Positions 46,759-54,119 of a stretch of 64,000 nucleotides of DNA are shown here, piece after piece (position 1 is the stretch's first letter; each line of letters starts with the position of its first letter). The translations under genes were made by a program, and so were the position numbers. This DNA is from a virus. Location: IMG/VR virus record IMGVR_UViG_3300048592_001221, positions 1 through 64,000 of that record. One strand, 5' to 3'. A model generated the notes under the pieces. The model searched no databases and had not been told where the DNA came from. It saw only the letters and a list, made by a program, of their open reading frames with translations.

Positions 46759-47157
46759 ATGGTTAGACCTCTTTCCGAAATCATCCGCGACACAGATGAG
46801 ATCGTATCCCGCCGGGTGTCGGAGAAAACAGCCTCGCCTTCACAGGACGAGCTGACTGATGACGATGTCTTTAAGCTCGCCGAGCAAATTCGCAAAGCCC
46901 CCTCGGTCCCCACCGAGAAAAAGGCCTCGCAGAATGAAGACCTCGAATTCACGATGCGTGAAAAGATCGCGCACGCCGTGGCCCTCGTCGATACGCTTTT
47001 GAATCTGCCGACCCTGATCAAGGTCGCGCAGTTTGAAGACTCCGCCAAAGCCCAGGGCTATAGCGATGCCGAAATCACCGCGCAGCTCGAAAAGACTGCC
47101 GGGATCCAGTTCCGCTCGGTCCTCAGTGAGATGCCCTGGTTTCATACGGAGAACTGA
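46759..47157 (+). CDS. Head-module protein with four K-x-A sites, 132 aa
   Basis: AAGGAG upstream. Helical, acidic. E-K-T-A-S near 23, E-K-K-A-S near 55, I-K-V-A near 94 and E-K-T-A-G near 113 are evenly spread, which would cut it to about 20-40-residue peptides. The helix M-R-E-K-I-A-H-A-V-A-L-V-D-T-L-L-N-L-P lies between sites. It ends two bases before the GTG start of the next gene. Confidence 0.5.
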   Translation: MVRPLSEIIRDTDEIVSRRVSEKTASPSQDELTDDDVFKLAEQIRKAPSVPTEKKASQNEDLEFTMREKIAHAVALVDTLLNLPTLIKVAQFEDSAKAQGYSDAEITAQLEKTAGIQFRSVLSEMPWFHTEN

Positions 47158-47159
47158 TC

Positions 47160-48041
47160 GTGACGATAAGCCTTGGACAAACGACAAAGGAAGCCTTTCT
47201 GAGAGGGTTTGTGCGGCGGCTCAAAGGACAGGCGGGTTCCGCTCCGTCCGTTATGAGGGCTGCGGCCAACTCGGTCGGCAGGATCCCCAAAGGTTTTGCC
47301 AAAGGCATCGACACGAAAAATGTTGAAAGAGCATGGCAGGGTTACAAGTCCCAGGCAACTGAAGGGGGCGGAGGCGCAGAGTCCCTTCTCCTCTTCCCCG
47401 CTCAGTTTGCAGCCGAAAAGATGTTTGGCAAGGAACGGGTTCGTAACGCGATCTGGAAGCACATAAGCGGCCCGGCACTTGCGGCCGATACCGCTGTAGG
47501 CAACGTCCTTAGAAAGACGCCGCTCGTTGGCGATCGCCTTTTCCGGGTGAAAGAAAACATCCCCTGGAAGGGTAAGCTGCATCGGGAGGTCATGCGATCT
47601 TCCGCTCTTGGTCCAATTACAAAGGCAAGAGATATTGCAACCCCCATCATTGTAGGTGTAGGCTTGGAAAAAGGCATGAAGCATTTAACAAATAGACCGT
47701 CGCAATCGCTTGAATCCTCAGCGCAGGACCAAAACCTGCGGGAAAAAGTTGCTTCTGTGATGCTCCAACTTCACGCGAAGAATAGGGAGCATGAGAAGCG
47801 GGCGCAGGCCGAACGCATCTTCTGGAAACAGGTGGAGCGTGGCCTCGAACAGCCGCCCGAGTCGTATAGCGAACTCCAATCAAAGTTGGCGTCGCTCGTA
47901 AATGAGGATTTGAAGGTATTGGAGAAGGCTGTGGAGTTAGCTGGAGGCACGATGAAACTCGGTGAGCTGGACGGTTCGTCCCGCGATGCCGCGCAAGGTC
48001 TGACGCCCAGTGAGAAATTCCAGGCTGACCTCCTCGATTGA
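47160..48041 (+). CDS. Head-module protein with variant targeting peptide, 293 aa, GTG start
   Basis: Near the N-terminus, T-K-E-A-F-L-R-G-F-V-R-R-L-K-G-Q-A has the same spacing as the F-W-x-G-F-x-K-x-A peptide, with L for W. The protein is basic and alanine/glycine rich, with R-E-K-V-A-S near 196 and several helical stretches in the C-terminal third (ERIFWKQVERGLEQPPESYS). No family is recognised. It is directly upstream of the decoration and capsid genes. Confidence 0.5.
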   Translation: MTISLGQTTKEAFLRGFVRRLKGQAGSAPSVMRAAANSVGRIPKGFAKGIDTKNVERAWQGYKSQATEGGGGAESLLLFPAQFAAEKMFGKERVRNAIWKHISGPALAADTAVGNVLRKTPLVGDRLFRVKENIPWKGKLHREVMRSSALGPITKARDIATPIIVGVGLEKGMKHLTNRPSQSLESSAQDQNLREKVASVMLQLHAKNREHEKRAQAERIFWKQVERGLEQPPESYSELQSKLASLVNEDLKVLEKAVELAGGTMKLGELDGSSRDAAQGLTPSEKFQADLLD

Positions 48042-48071
48042 GCGAACAATCTTTTTTTGGAGGAATGCTGA

Positions 48072-48560
48072 ATGGTAGTTGCCATTTCGGATGCCCGCGT
48101 GGCGCCCATCACCGAAGACCTGACGACGAGCGAAATGCGTTTGTCTGTTACACGGGGTCTCGAGTCCATGTTCCGCAAGGACGTCAAGCTTAACACCGCG
48201 GACACAGTCCTTGGGCTTGGCGAGTGGGCCGTTCTGAATGCCGACGGTAAAGCCGAGCGTGCAGGCGCGGTTCCCGTGGGCCAAACTTATCTCGTCTTCG
48301 CCGGAACAGACCGTTTCGATGTGAAGGCGACTGGCCAGGTAACACTCATCACAAGCTGGCCGATTCAGGCCAAGTCCAGCGTCTATGACGATGGGCAAAG
48401 CTACGCTGTCGGTGACCTGCTCACTGTGAAAGACCTTGGCGGCGGCGAGTCCGCACTGACCAAGGCCGCGAGCGGTGAGGCAGCCCTGGCCCGCGTGATT
48501 GCAGTTGGCTCAGGCTGGCTGGAATACGAAACCCTGGGCGGCGGATTTGAAGCTCCTTAA
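48072..48560 (+). CDS. Probable head decoration protein, 162 aa
   Basis: Immediately upstream of the major capsid gene and predominantly beta: V-L-G-L-G-E-W-A-V-L-N-A-D-G-K-A, V-P-V-G-Q-T-Y-L-V-F-A-G-T, Q-V-T-L-I-T-S-W, S-Y-A-V-G-D-L-L-T-V. Small beta-rich proteins at this place are usually capsid decoration/stabilisation proteins. GGAGGA lies upstream. A-L-T-K-A-A near residue 138 is another K-x-A. The assignment rests on position and composition. Confidence 0.55.
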   Translation: MVVAISDARVAPITEDLTTSEMRLSVTRGLESMFRKDVKLNTADTVLGLGEWAVLNADGKAERAGAVPVGQTYLVFAGTDRFDVKATGQVTLITSWPIQAKSSVYDDGQSYAVGDLLTVKDLGGGESALTKAASGEAALARVIAVGSGWLEYETLGGGFEAP

Positions 48561-48615
48561 TTGAAGCTTTGATTCCGACATTCAACCACTTTTGAGACAT
48601 CAAGGAGAAGAATAG

Positions 48616-49542
48616 ATGTACGAAGGTCTTGACGCCCAGACGTTCAACAATTTGTTTATCGAGAAGTTGGACACAGTCGAGGGCTTGCAAAAAACAGCAG
48701 CTGCAGGTGCCGCGTTCATTCGCGCGAAGATTCGTGAAATTGGTTTCGCCCGCCGGATCCTCCCGCCAGAGTCAGTGACTCGCGCGGATCTGACCCGCTC
48801 GACCGATCATGATACGCTGATCAAAATCGTGGACATCGAACACGATTCGGCAGCGATGGCTGTAAACTTCGTTGGCACCGCCAGCGAGCGCTACATCCAA
48901 GGGAAACGTTACGCGATTCCCTTCTACAAGATCGAATCCGAGAAGTTCGTGAAGTCCGAAGGCGAACTGCTGGCCTACGATTACCCCATCACAAAGGTGA
49001 TCGAGGAGAACAGCATCAAGGACATCCAGAAGGTGGAAGATTTCCGCTTTTTGGAGCACGCTGAAGCTGCCATCTCCATCACCGGAAAGCGCCTCGTGTC
49101 GCCTGCGACTCAGGTCGATCGTAAGGAGATGAACAGTCTCTTCAAAATGATCGACTTCGATCAGCTGACCGTCGGCTGCTGCCTCATGAACACCGTGGAT
49201 TATGACGACTACATGATCCAGCCCGCGAGCGAAATCGGTTCGCCTTTGGCCTCCGAGATCACCGTGGATGGCTACAAGTACGAGTCGATCCTCAAGCGCC
49301 GTCTTGTTGTAACCAACAAGCACGACCTCGTTCTTCCCGGCGAAACCTGGGCCTTCACTGAGCCCGCCTACCTCGGCAACTTCTTTATCCTGAACGACGT
49401 CAAGTTTTGGATCAAGAAAGAGGCCGATCTGATCGTCTGGAAAACTTGGGAGTATATTGCCCAAGGTTTCGGTAACATCAAGTCGATCGCCAAGATCGAG
49501 ATGGATGTACCAAACCCAATCCCAACGGGCGGTACGATCTAA
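48616..49542 (+). CDS. Major capsid protein, 308 aa
   Basis: Expected place between the protease/scaffold genes and the neck genes, with a strong ribosome site and a strong terminator behind it. The N-terminal 28 residues end in G-L-Q-K-T-A, then A-A-G-A-A-F-I-R-A-K-I-R-E-I-G-F-A-R-R-I-L-P resembles the N-arm and following helix of HK97-fold capsids. Later sections E-S-E-K-F, M-N-T-V-D-Y-D-D-Y and E-P-A-Y-L-G-N-F-F-I are consistent with the P- and A-domains. Cutting after K-T-A at 26-28 would remove a short propeptide. The related family is large-phage HK97-like capsids. Confidence 0.7.
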   Translation: MYEGLDAQTFNNLFIEKLDTVEGLQKTAAAGAAFIRAKIREIGFARRILPPESVTRADLTRSTDHDTLIKIVDIEHDSAAMAVNFVGTASERYIQGKRYAIPFYKIESEKFVKSEGELLAYDYPITKVIEENSIKDIQKVEDFRFLEHAEAAISITGKRLVSPATQVDRKEMNSLFKMIDFDQLTVGCCLMNTVDYDDYMIQPASEIGSPLASEITVDGYKYESILKRRLVVTNKHDLVLPGETWAFTEPAYLGNFFILNDVKFWIKKEADLIVWKTWEYIAQGFGNIKSIAKIEMDVPNPIPTGGTI

Positions 49543-49559
49543 GATCGTGGTTCCAAAGG

Positions 49560-49587
49560 CTGCCGGGTGGAAACGCCCGGCAGTTTT
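49560..49587 (+). terminator. Intrinsic terminator after capsid gene
   Basis: The stem CTGCCGGG/CCCGGCAG is followed by TTTT. It ends 23 bases before the next gene's start, so a fraction of transcripts from the strong capsid region can stop here, which would raise capsid message over neck message. Confidence 0.75.
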
Positions 49588-49609
49588 CACATTAGAGAGG
49601 AATTGTACC

Positions 49610-50131
49610 ATGCGGCAAAAATTTCAAATCCGAAACATCACGAAGTTACCAAGGCCCCTCCATGGTCCTGATACGCGAACAGTGATCCAAAAGAAAGGTC
49701 ACTACGTAAGCTATCGCAACGCTCAGGACAAGGTGATCATGCTTCGTCCGGACGAAGTGAAGATCATCAACGAGCCCAACGACGACATCATAACGCTCGT
49801 CAGCCAGGGCTATCTGTCCTGCCAGCCTCTGAAAGATATCACGGACGCCTTGCAAGGCCACAGCAACCAGGGCCGTAAGAAGCAGGCAAAGAGCGGCGTT
49901 GATTCTGAAGTCGCAGTTGCGACAGCTCAAGGCCAAAGGGCAAGACAGGCCCGCGCAAGCCTTATGGGTGAAGCCCAGAACGAGACGGGCGTCACCGAGC
50001 TTGAAAGCCAGGCAAAGAAAATGCCGACAAAGCCTGAGCTTGAGGGGGCTGTGAATCCGGATGGAACGCCGAACTTCACCGTCACGGCTACTAAAAATTC
50101 CATTCCTCCACGTCAGCGGCGTCAACGTTAA
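49610..50131 (+). CDS. Neck or capsid-associated protein, 173 aa
   Basis: Start 49610 has GAGAGG upstream. The N-terminal 75 residues are beta rich (KFQIRNITKLPRPLHGPDTR; GHYVSYRNAQDKVIMLRPDE), followed by helical and low-complexity regions (KKQAKSGVDSEVAVATAQGQ). A K-K-Q-A tripeptide stands near residue 92. No family is recognised. The position after the capsid gene is usual for head-completion proteins. Confidence 0.5.
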   Translation: MRQKFQIRNITKLPRPLHGPDTRTVIQKKGHYVSYRNAQDKVIMLRPDEVKIINEPNDDIITLVSQGYLSCQPLKDITDALQGHSNQGRKKQAKSGVDSEVAVATAQGQRARQARASLMGEAQNETGVTELESQAKKMPTKPELEGAVNPDGTPNFTVTATKNSIPPRQRRQR

Positions 50132-50142
50132 GCGGGGCACCC

Positions 50143-50622
50143 ATGGCCACGAGCACAAAGCAGTCAACGACCGATACCTCGCGCATGGCAAAAGCGAAGC
50201 GTTATCTTCGCCTTTTCATGATGGATACTCCTGAACTCAACCGGCTCATCAACAAGTACGAGTCGGATGACGAGATGCTGACTTTCGCAATCGAGATGAC
50301 AATCTCTGACTGGAATTCGACGACGCCTCTTATTGGTGCAAAGGACATCGGGAACTTTCCGAGCCTTTACCTGCTCATGCACGGTGCTGCCATTCAGCTG
50401 CTTAAATCGCAGGGTCTGCGGCAGGCACGAAACGAGCTCAACTACTCAGCCGGTGGCTCCAGCTTCATTCGCTCCAACAAGAGCAACTACTATATGAGCT
50501 GGATGGTAAACTTCGCCAACGAGTACGAAACCAAAAAAAGGAACATGAAAATCCAGCAGAACATCAATCGTGGTTGGGGCGGTGTCAACAGTGAGTACGA
50601 TTGGATCGGCTATGCCTGGTGA
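50143..50622 (+). CDS. Head-tail connector/neck protein, 159 aa
   Basis: Helical, with conserved-looking E-L-N-R-L-I-N-K-Y-E-S-D-D-E-M-L near residue 30, then a hydrophobic helix (FPSLYLLMHGAAIQLLKSQG) and S-Y-Y-M-S-W-M; C-terminal G-W-G-G-V-N-S-E-Y-D-W-I-G-Y. This helical shape and the place after the capsid gene fit a connector adaptor (gp15-like role) but there is no decisive motif. It overlaps the next gene by 11 bases. Confidence 0.5.
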   Translation: MATSTKQSTTDTSRMAKAKRYLRLFMMDTPELNRLINKYESDDEMLTFAIEMTISDWNSTTPLIGAKDIGNFPSLYLLMHGAAIQLLKSQGLRQARNELNYSAGGSSFIRSNKSNYYMSWMVNFANEYETKKRNMKIQQNINRGWGGVNSEYDWIGYAW

Positions 50623-50806
50623 GAGCTTTTGGCAAGGGTTCTACAAAAAGGCGGAAGTCCTCGCAGTGGCGGAGAAGGCGATGCCTCGTGAAAATAGCGA
50701 GGTCCCGCCTCCCATCATGCAGCGAAGCATTTCCAAATCTGGCCCGGTCCTCTCAGATTTGACGATGGAGAGCGATCGCGGAAAGTTTGAAACTTTCAAA
50801 GGATGA
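50612..50806 (+). CDS. Small protein with targeting peptide, 64 aa
   Basis: M-P-G-E-S-F-W-Q-G-F-Y-K-K-A starts the protein, matching the shared peptide. After the K-K-A only 50 residues remain (helical, then proline/serine rich), so the mature part would be a very small head protein. The gene is inserted between two neck genes and overlaps the preceding one by 11 bases. Confidence 0.6.
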   Translation: MPGESFWQGFYKKAEVLAVAEKAMPRENSEVPPPIMQRSISKSGPVLSDLTMESDRGKFETFKG

Positions 50807-50808
50807 TC

Positions 50809-51195
50809 ATGTACGCCACCGGAATGGACAAGGAGCACTTCCTCTCAGCCTTCAATGAAACCATCGAGAGGATGGCGCGGACGGCCGAGAAGAAAAATAA
50901 TGATTACACCGTCTCCGACGACCCGTTCGACAACTTCATGGCCGTGGAGCTTTTGGGGGTATGTCCTGCGGAAATCGGACTGCTGACTCGGATGACCGAT
51001 AAGTTCAAGCGGGTCATTTCTCTTATAAAGGGAAAGCAGGCCATGGTCACAGACGAGTCCGTGGAAGACACGCTTCTCGATCTTGCCAACTATGCCATCC
51101 TTTTGAAGCTCCTTCGGCAGCAGCGCGCTCTTCTTTCTCAGCCGCCGCCCCTCGAAGCACGTTTCAAAAAGGACGAAAAAATACTTGCCGACTGA
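50809..51195 (+). CDS. DUF1599 (nucleotide-modification-associated domain 1) protein, 128 aa
   Basis: The order K-K-N-N-D-Y, D-D-P-F-D-N-F-M-A-V-E-L-L-G, L-T-R-M-T-D-K-F-K-R-V-I-S-L, then D-E-S-V-E-D-T-L-L-D-L-A-N-Y-A-I-L-L is that of DUF1599/Nmad1 in the all-alpha NTP pyrophosphatase superfamily (MazG-like); the D-E-S-x-x-D-T-x-x-D-x-A-N-Y helices carry its acids. Such proteins are linked with modified nucleotides. Its place inside the neck gene cluster is unexpected. ATG 50809 has AAAGG six bases upstream. Confidence 0.7.
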   Translation: MYATGMDKEHFLSAFNETIERMARTAEKKNNDYTVSDDPFDNFMAVELLGVCPAEIGLLTRMTDKFKRVISLIKGKQAMVTDESVEDTLLDLANYAILLKLLRQQRALLSQPPPLEARFKKDEKILAD

Positions 51196-51207
51196 CAAGG
51201 GGCTTTC

Positions 51208-52074
51208 ATGCCAGCAATCCTTAGGCGCATAGAGTTCGCGGAAATATCTGTGACGATCCTTTCGATCGAACACATATCGCGCGTAAGGGTTGGCTGGAGG
51301 CTCGCCAAATCCGCACAAAACCTGTCGCGGCTGCGCTTTTTTATCGACCGGGGCGAGAGCCCGAGCGAGATGCGCCAGCTCAATGCCGAGCCTCTTACGA
51401 TCGGGGATCTTCCCGAGTACGTGGACTTCACGGCGAACCTGAAGGACCTCAACAAGATCTACTACTACAGGGTGCGCGCCGTTGAGTACGAGGGCGATAC
51501 CCCGGTTCAGACCTTCACCTCAAAGGAGACGACCTGGGACGGTGACCTTGACCTTGTCGGCATCTACGTGGTCGACGAGCATCTTTTTGCGATGCGCTGG
51601 GTCTTTGGTGTGCCGGCCATGGTTTATAAAAAAAGACGCGAGGGAACCAACTGCCCCGAGTGCTGGGATCAGGTTCTAAAGCGCGTCACCAAAAGCAACT
51701 GCCAAACCTGCTACGGAACGGGCCGCATCGGGGGTTTTTATCCGCCCATCGATGTCTGGATGAGCTTTGAGCCCGACCCCCGTGTCGAGCAGGTCACCGA
51801 GTGGGGCAAGCGCCAGCCGACTCAGACCGATATCATGTTCACAAACTACCCGCTCCTCAACAACGACGACGTGATCCTCGAACTCAAGCCTGGGCGCTTC
51901 TGGAAGGTTTCCAACGTCAGAGGGCCGGAGAAAAACCGCACTGTCATGCTCCAGTTTGCCCGGCTCGACGCAATCAACCCTTCCGATGTGGAGCAGCGAC
52001 TTGATGTGCCCGAGGCCCGGAAGCTGGCGCTTCTTGCTGAAGCTGAAAAACGGGAAAAGCAGAGGGAATTCTGA
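51208..52074 (+). CDS. Neck/tail-completion protein with zinc ribbon, 288 aa
   Basis: The N-terminal 110 residues look like a fibronectin/Ig-type beta sandwich (ISRVRVGWRLAKSAQNLSRL; YYYRVRAVEYEGDTPVQT). A zinc ribbon follows, N-C-P-E-C-W-D near 152 and S-N-C-Q-T-C-Y-G-T-G-R-I-G-G-F-Y near 168. I recall C-P-x-C-x-D ... C-x-x-C-Y-G-T-G-x-x-G-G-Y-x-x-P as a feature of a neck protein of large phages. The C-terminal half is beta rich. The gene ends in the first base of the next start. Confidence 0.6.
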   Translation: MPAILRRIEFAEISVTILSIEHISRVRVGWRLAKSAQNLSRLRFFIDRGESPSEMRQLNAEPLTIGDLPEYVDFTANLKDLNKIYYYRVRAVEYEGDTPVQTFTSKETTWDGDLDLVGIYVVDEHLFAMRWVFGVPAMVYKKRREGTNCPECWDQVLKRVTKSNCQTCYGTGRIGGFYPPIDVWMSFEPDPRVEQVTEWGKRQPTQTDIMFTNYPLLNNDDVILELKPGRFWKVSNVRGPEKNRTVMLQFARLDAINPSDVEQRLDVPEARKLALLAEAEKREKQREF

Positions 52075-53249
52075 TGAGCGCTTTCGATGCGGGTTTCAAT
52101 AAAAGAGCACAAGGTCGTAGCCCTGCACTCACGCTTTTAAAGGGGCTCAGTATCCTCGCAGGCGTCGCCGGAGGATCTCTTGCCGGGGGCGGGGTCGGTG
52201 ATATAGCCAAAGGTCTCGGCAAGGATAGCTTTGCGGATCCCAGGAAAGGAAACCTCCGCAATAAGCTTCTCGATACTGCGCCCGGCCTTGGGAGCCTCGG
52301 TGGTGCTCTTCTCGGAGGCGGTAGCGCTTATAAGGCCTGGAAGAAAATTGCGGCCTTCGATGCGGGCTTCAATCGAGCGAAGGAGCGGGAGTGGGCGGGG
52401 GAAAAGTCCGCTTTCGATGCCTCTGCGGCCCTGGCCCGTAATCTTTGGGGCAGCATGTTCAGTGACCTCGGCAATAAACTCGCCCTGACACCGGGCGCAG
52501 CCCTTGGCGAGAAGGTGCGTGGCGTACGAAAGAAGGGAATAGAGGACCGGACGATGAGCGCTCTTTTGAAGAGCGATGAATTCGAGCAGGAGGATACCAG
52601 TTCACTCTCTGCTCTGGCGTCGGCAAGCGGCGTGGGGGCGCGGGCGGCTGAGGTCGCAGCGGGAACAGCAGGCGTCCTCGCAGGCTATGAGCTCTTGAAA
52701 GCGTCGAGACCCGTCATAAACGCGAAGCCAGGTTGGGCGCGACAGGTTGCCGACAGGCTTGCCAGCAAGGTGCTTGGCCCTGGAACCGCAGGGACTCTTC
52801 CCCACCTCGCACTCGCACTGGCAGGGAGCGCCCTTGCCACGGGCTATGTCACGACCCTTGCGAGACCTGCCATCTCGGAGGCGGTGGGCAATCTCGCGGC
52901 AAAACTCAGGAGCGGCGATATCCAAAAAAGCGTCGATCGCCACTTTGCAAGCAAAACGGCCTCCGGTGCCCTCCAAGGCTTCGATAGGGCCAAGACCGCA
53001 GCGAGCCTCATAGGGGTCATGCCAGGGGTCACCTCGGGCCTCAGAACAATGAAATCTTTCGGCAAGATAAGAACCGCGAGACCCGTCTCGGGGCAGTCGA
53101 TTGGCCCAAGGAGCAAGCCAAGCCCGACGCCCTCACCGACAAAGCCGCCAAATGCGGGCACACCGGGCGCGGCAAACAGTCAGGTTTTGACCGCAAACGT
53201 CCCAAAACCCATGAGTTACGGCAGCCGCCTTATGGGCAGCTGGATATAG
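52074..53249 (+). CDS. Glycine-rich internal protein with two copies of a targeting-like peptide, 391 aa
   Basis: The N-terminus M-S-A-F-D-A-G-F-N-K-R-A is a D-A variant of the shared peptide, and A-F-D-A-G-F-N-R-A appears again at residues 94-102; S-A-F-D-A-S at 112-117 is a third partial copy. Between lies a hydrophobic glycine-rich region (residues 24-84; LSILAGVAGGSLAGGGVGDI) and others follow, typical of membrane-inserting internal proteins that are ejected with the DNA. The C-terminus is proline/serine rich. K-T-A-S near 300 and K-T-A-A near 312 may be processing sites. Confidence 0.55.
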   Translation: MSAFDAGFNKRAQGRSPALTLLKGLSILAGVAGGSLAGGGVGDIAKGLGKDSFADPRKGNLRNKLLDTAPGLGSLGGALLGGGSAYKAWKKIAAFDAGFNRAKEREWAGEKSAFDASAALARNLWGSMFSDLGNKLALTPGAALGEKVRGVRKKGIEDRTMSALLKSDEFEQEDTSSLSALASASGVGARAAEVAAGTAGVLAGYELLKASRPVINAKPGWARQVADRLASKVLGPGTAGTLPHLALALAGSALATGYVTTLARPAISEAVGNLAAKLRSGDIQKSVDRHFASKTASGALQGFDRAKTAASLIGVMPGVTSGLRTMKSFGKIRTARPVSGQSIGPRSKPSPTPSPTKPPNAGTPGAANSQVLTANVPKPMSYGSRLMGSWI

Positions 53250-53257
53250 GAGCTGTC

Positions 53258-53419
53258 ATGAAACGCGGGCGCATCCCGGGAGTGACTGTCCATAAATCAA
53301 TCAAGGACGCCCTTTCAGCTATCGGAGCTGAGATGGAGCAGCAGCATTTCGCAACTGTAAGCCGGGAGAAAGCAAAGGCCGTCAAGGCCAAAAAGGCCGC
53401 CAAAGCCCCTTCCGGCTAA
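53258..53419 (+). CDS. Small basic protein, 53 aa
   Basis: ATG 53258 begins nine bases after the previous stop, with AGGAG upstream. The product starts M-K-R-G-R-I-P-G-V-T-V and ends in a lysine/alanine stretch (AKAVKAKKAAKAPSG), so it would bind DNA or an acidic partner. It is too short for many gene finders. No family recognised. Confidence 0.5.
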   Translation: MKRGRIPGVTVHKSIKDALSAIGAEMEQQHFATVSREKAKAVKAKKAAKAPSG

Positions 53420-53439
53420 ACCGATGAGGATTTTAGCCG

Positions 53440-54108
53440 ATGGTCTCGATGAAGAAGGGCAACCCGACCTCGCCTGGTAGCGACACCGGGTTTGGCATCC
53501 GCAGGCAGTCGATTGCCGGCGGCGATCTCATTCCGAATGTGGCTGTTTTTTTAAAGAGAACAGCGTTAGAATTCCTCCAGGTGATCTTTTCCCAAAGGGC
53601 ACCAGGGTCGTTTCACTTCGACCAGGATGACGAGCAGACAGAAATCATCATAGCGGATGTTCATGCGGTCGATCTTCAGACTGTGGGCAGCCGTCCTGCA
53701 ATCGTGGCCGTGCGTGGGCCGCTGACGTGGACTGGAACAGGTCTTGGGGGCAGTAGCCTCGAGCAGCGTAAAGTCGCAACCGGCAAATACACGTTCAACG
53801 ACATTCTCACCGGATCCCTGGCAATTTCCTGCGTTTCGCGTGAAGGCGTGGAGGCCGAACAGATTGGGCACATCGTGTTCAATTCGTTCAAATGGTTTGC
53901 TCCTGTCTTGCGAAAATATGGGTTTCTTTCCATCAAGAGCCTAAACATCGGTGCAGAGCAGTTGATCGAGTCGGAAGGGGCTGACGACAAGACTTACATC
54001 GTCCCTATCTATCTCACCGCACAAATCCAGGATCGTTGGACTCTCGACACAGTCGCGGAGAGGAAACTGCAGAAAATCGTTACGGATCTTCTCATCGACA
54101 ACGAGTAA
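53440..54108 (+). CDS. Probable tail-completion protein, 222 aa
   Basis: Immediately upstream of the sheath gene, the usual place of a tail terminator or completion protein. The sequence is beta rich, including L-T-W-T-G-T-G-L-G-G-S and I-I-I-A-D-V-H-A-V-D-L-Q-T, with a helical C-terminus (VAERKLQKIVTDLLIDNE). I do not recognise a motif. The last bases overlap the sheath ribosome site AAGGAGG. Confidence 0.5.
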   Translation: MVSMKKGNPTSPGSDTGFGIRRQSIAGGDLIPNVAVFLKRTALEFLQVIFSQRAPGSFHFDQDDEQTEIIIADVHAVDLQTVGSRPAIVAVRGPLTWTGTGLGGSSLEQRKVATGKYTFNDILTGSLAISCVSREGVEAEQIGHIVFNSFKWFAPVLRKYGFLSIKSLNIGAEQLIESEGADDKTYIVPIYLTAQIQDRWTLDTVAERKLQKIVTDLLIDNE

Positions 54109-54119
54109 GGAGGTTTTCA

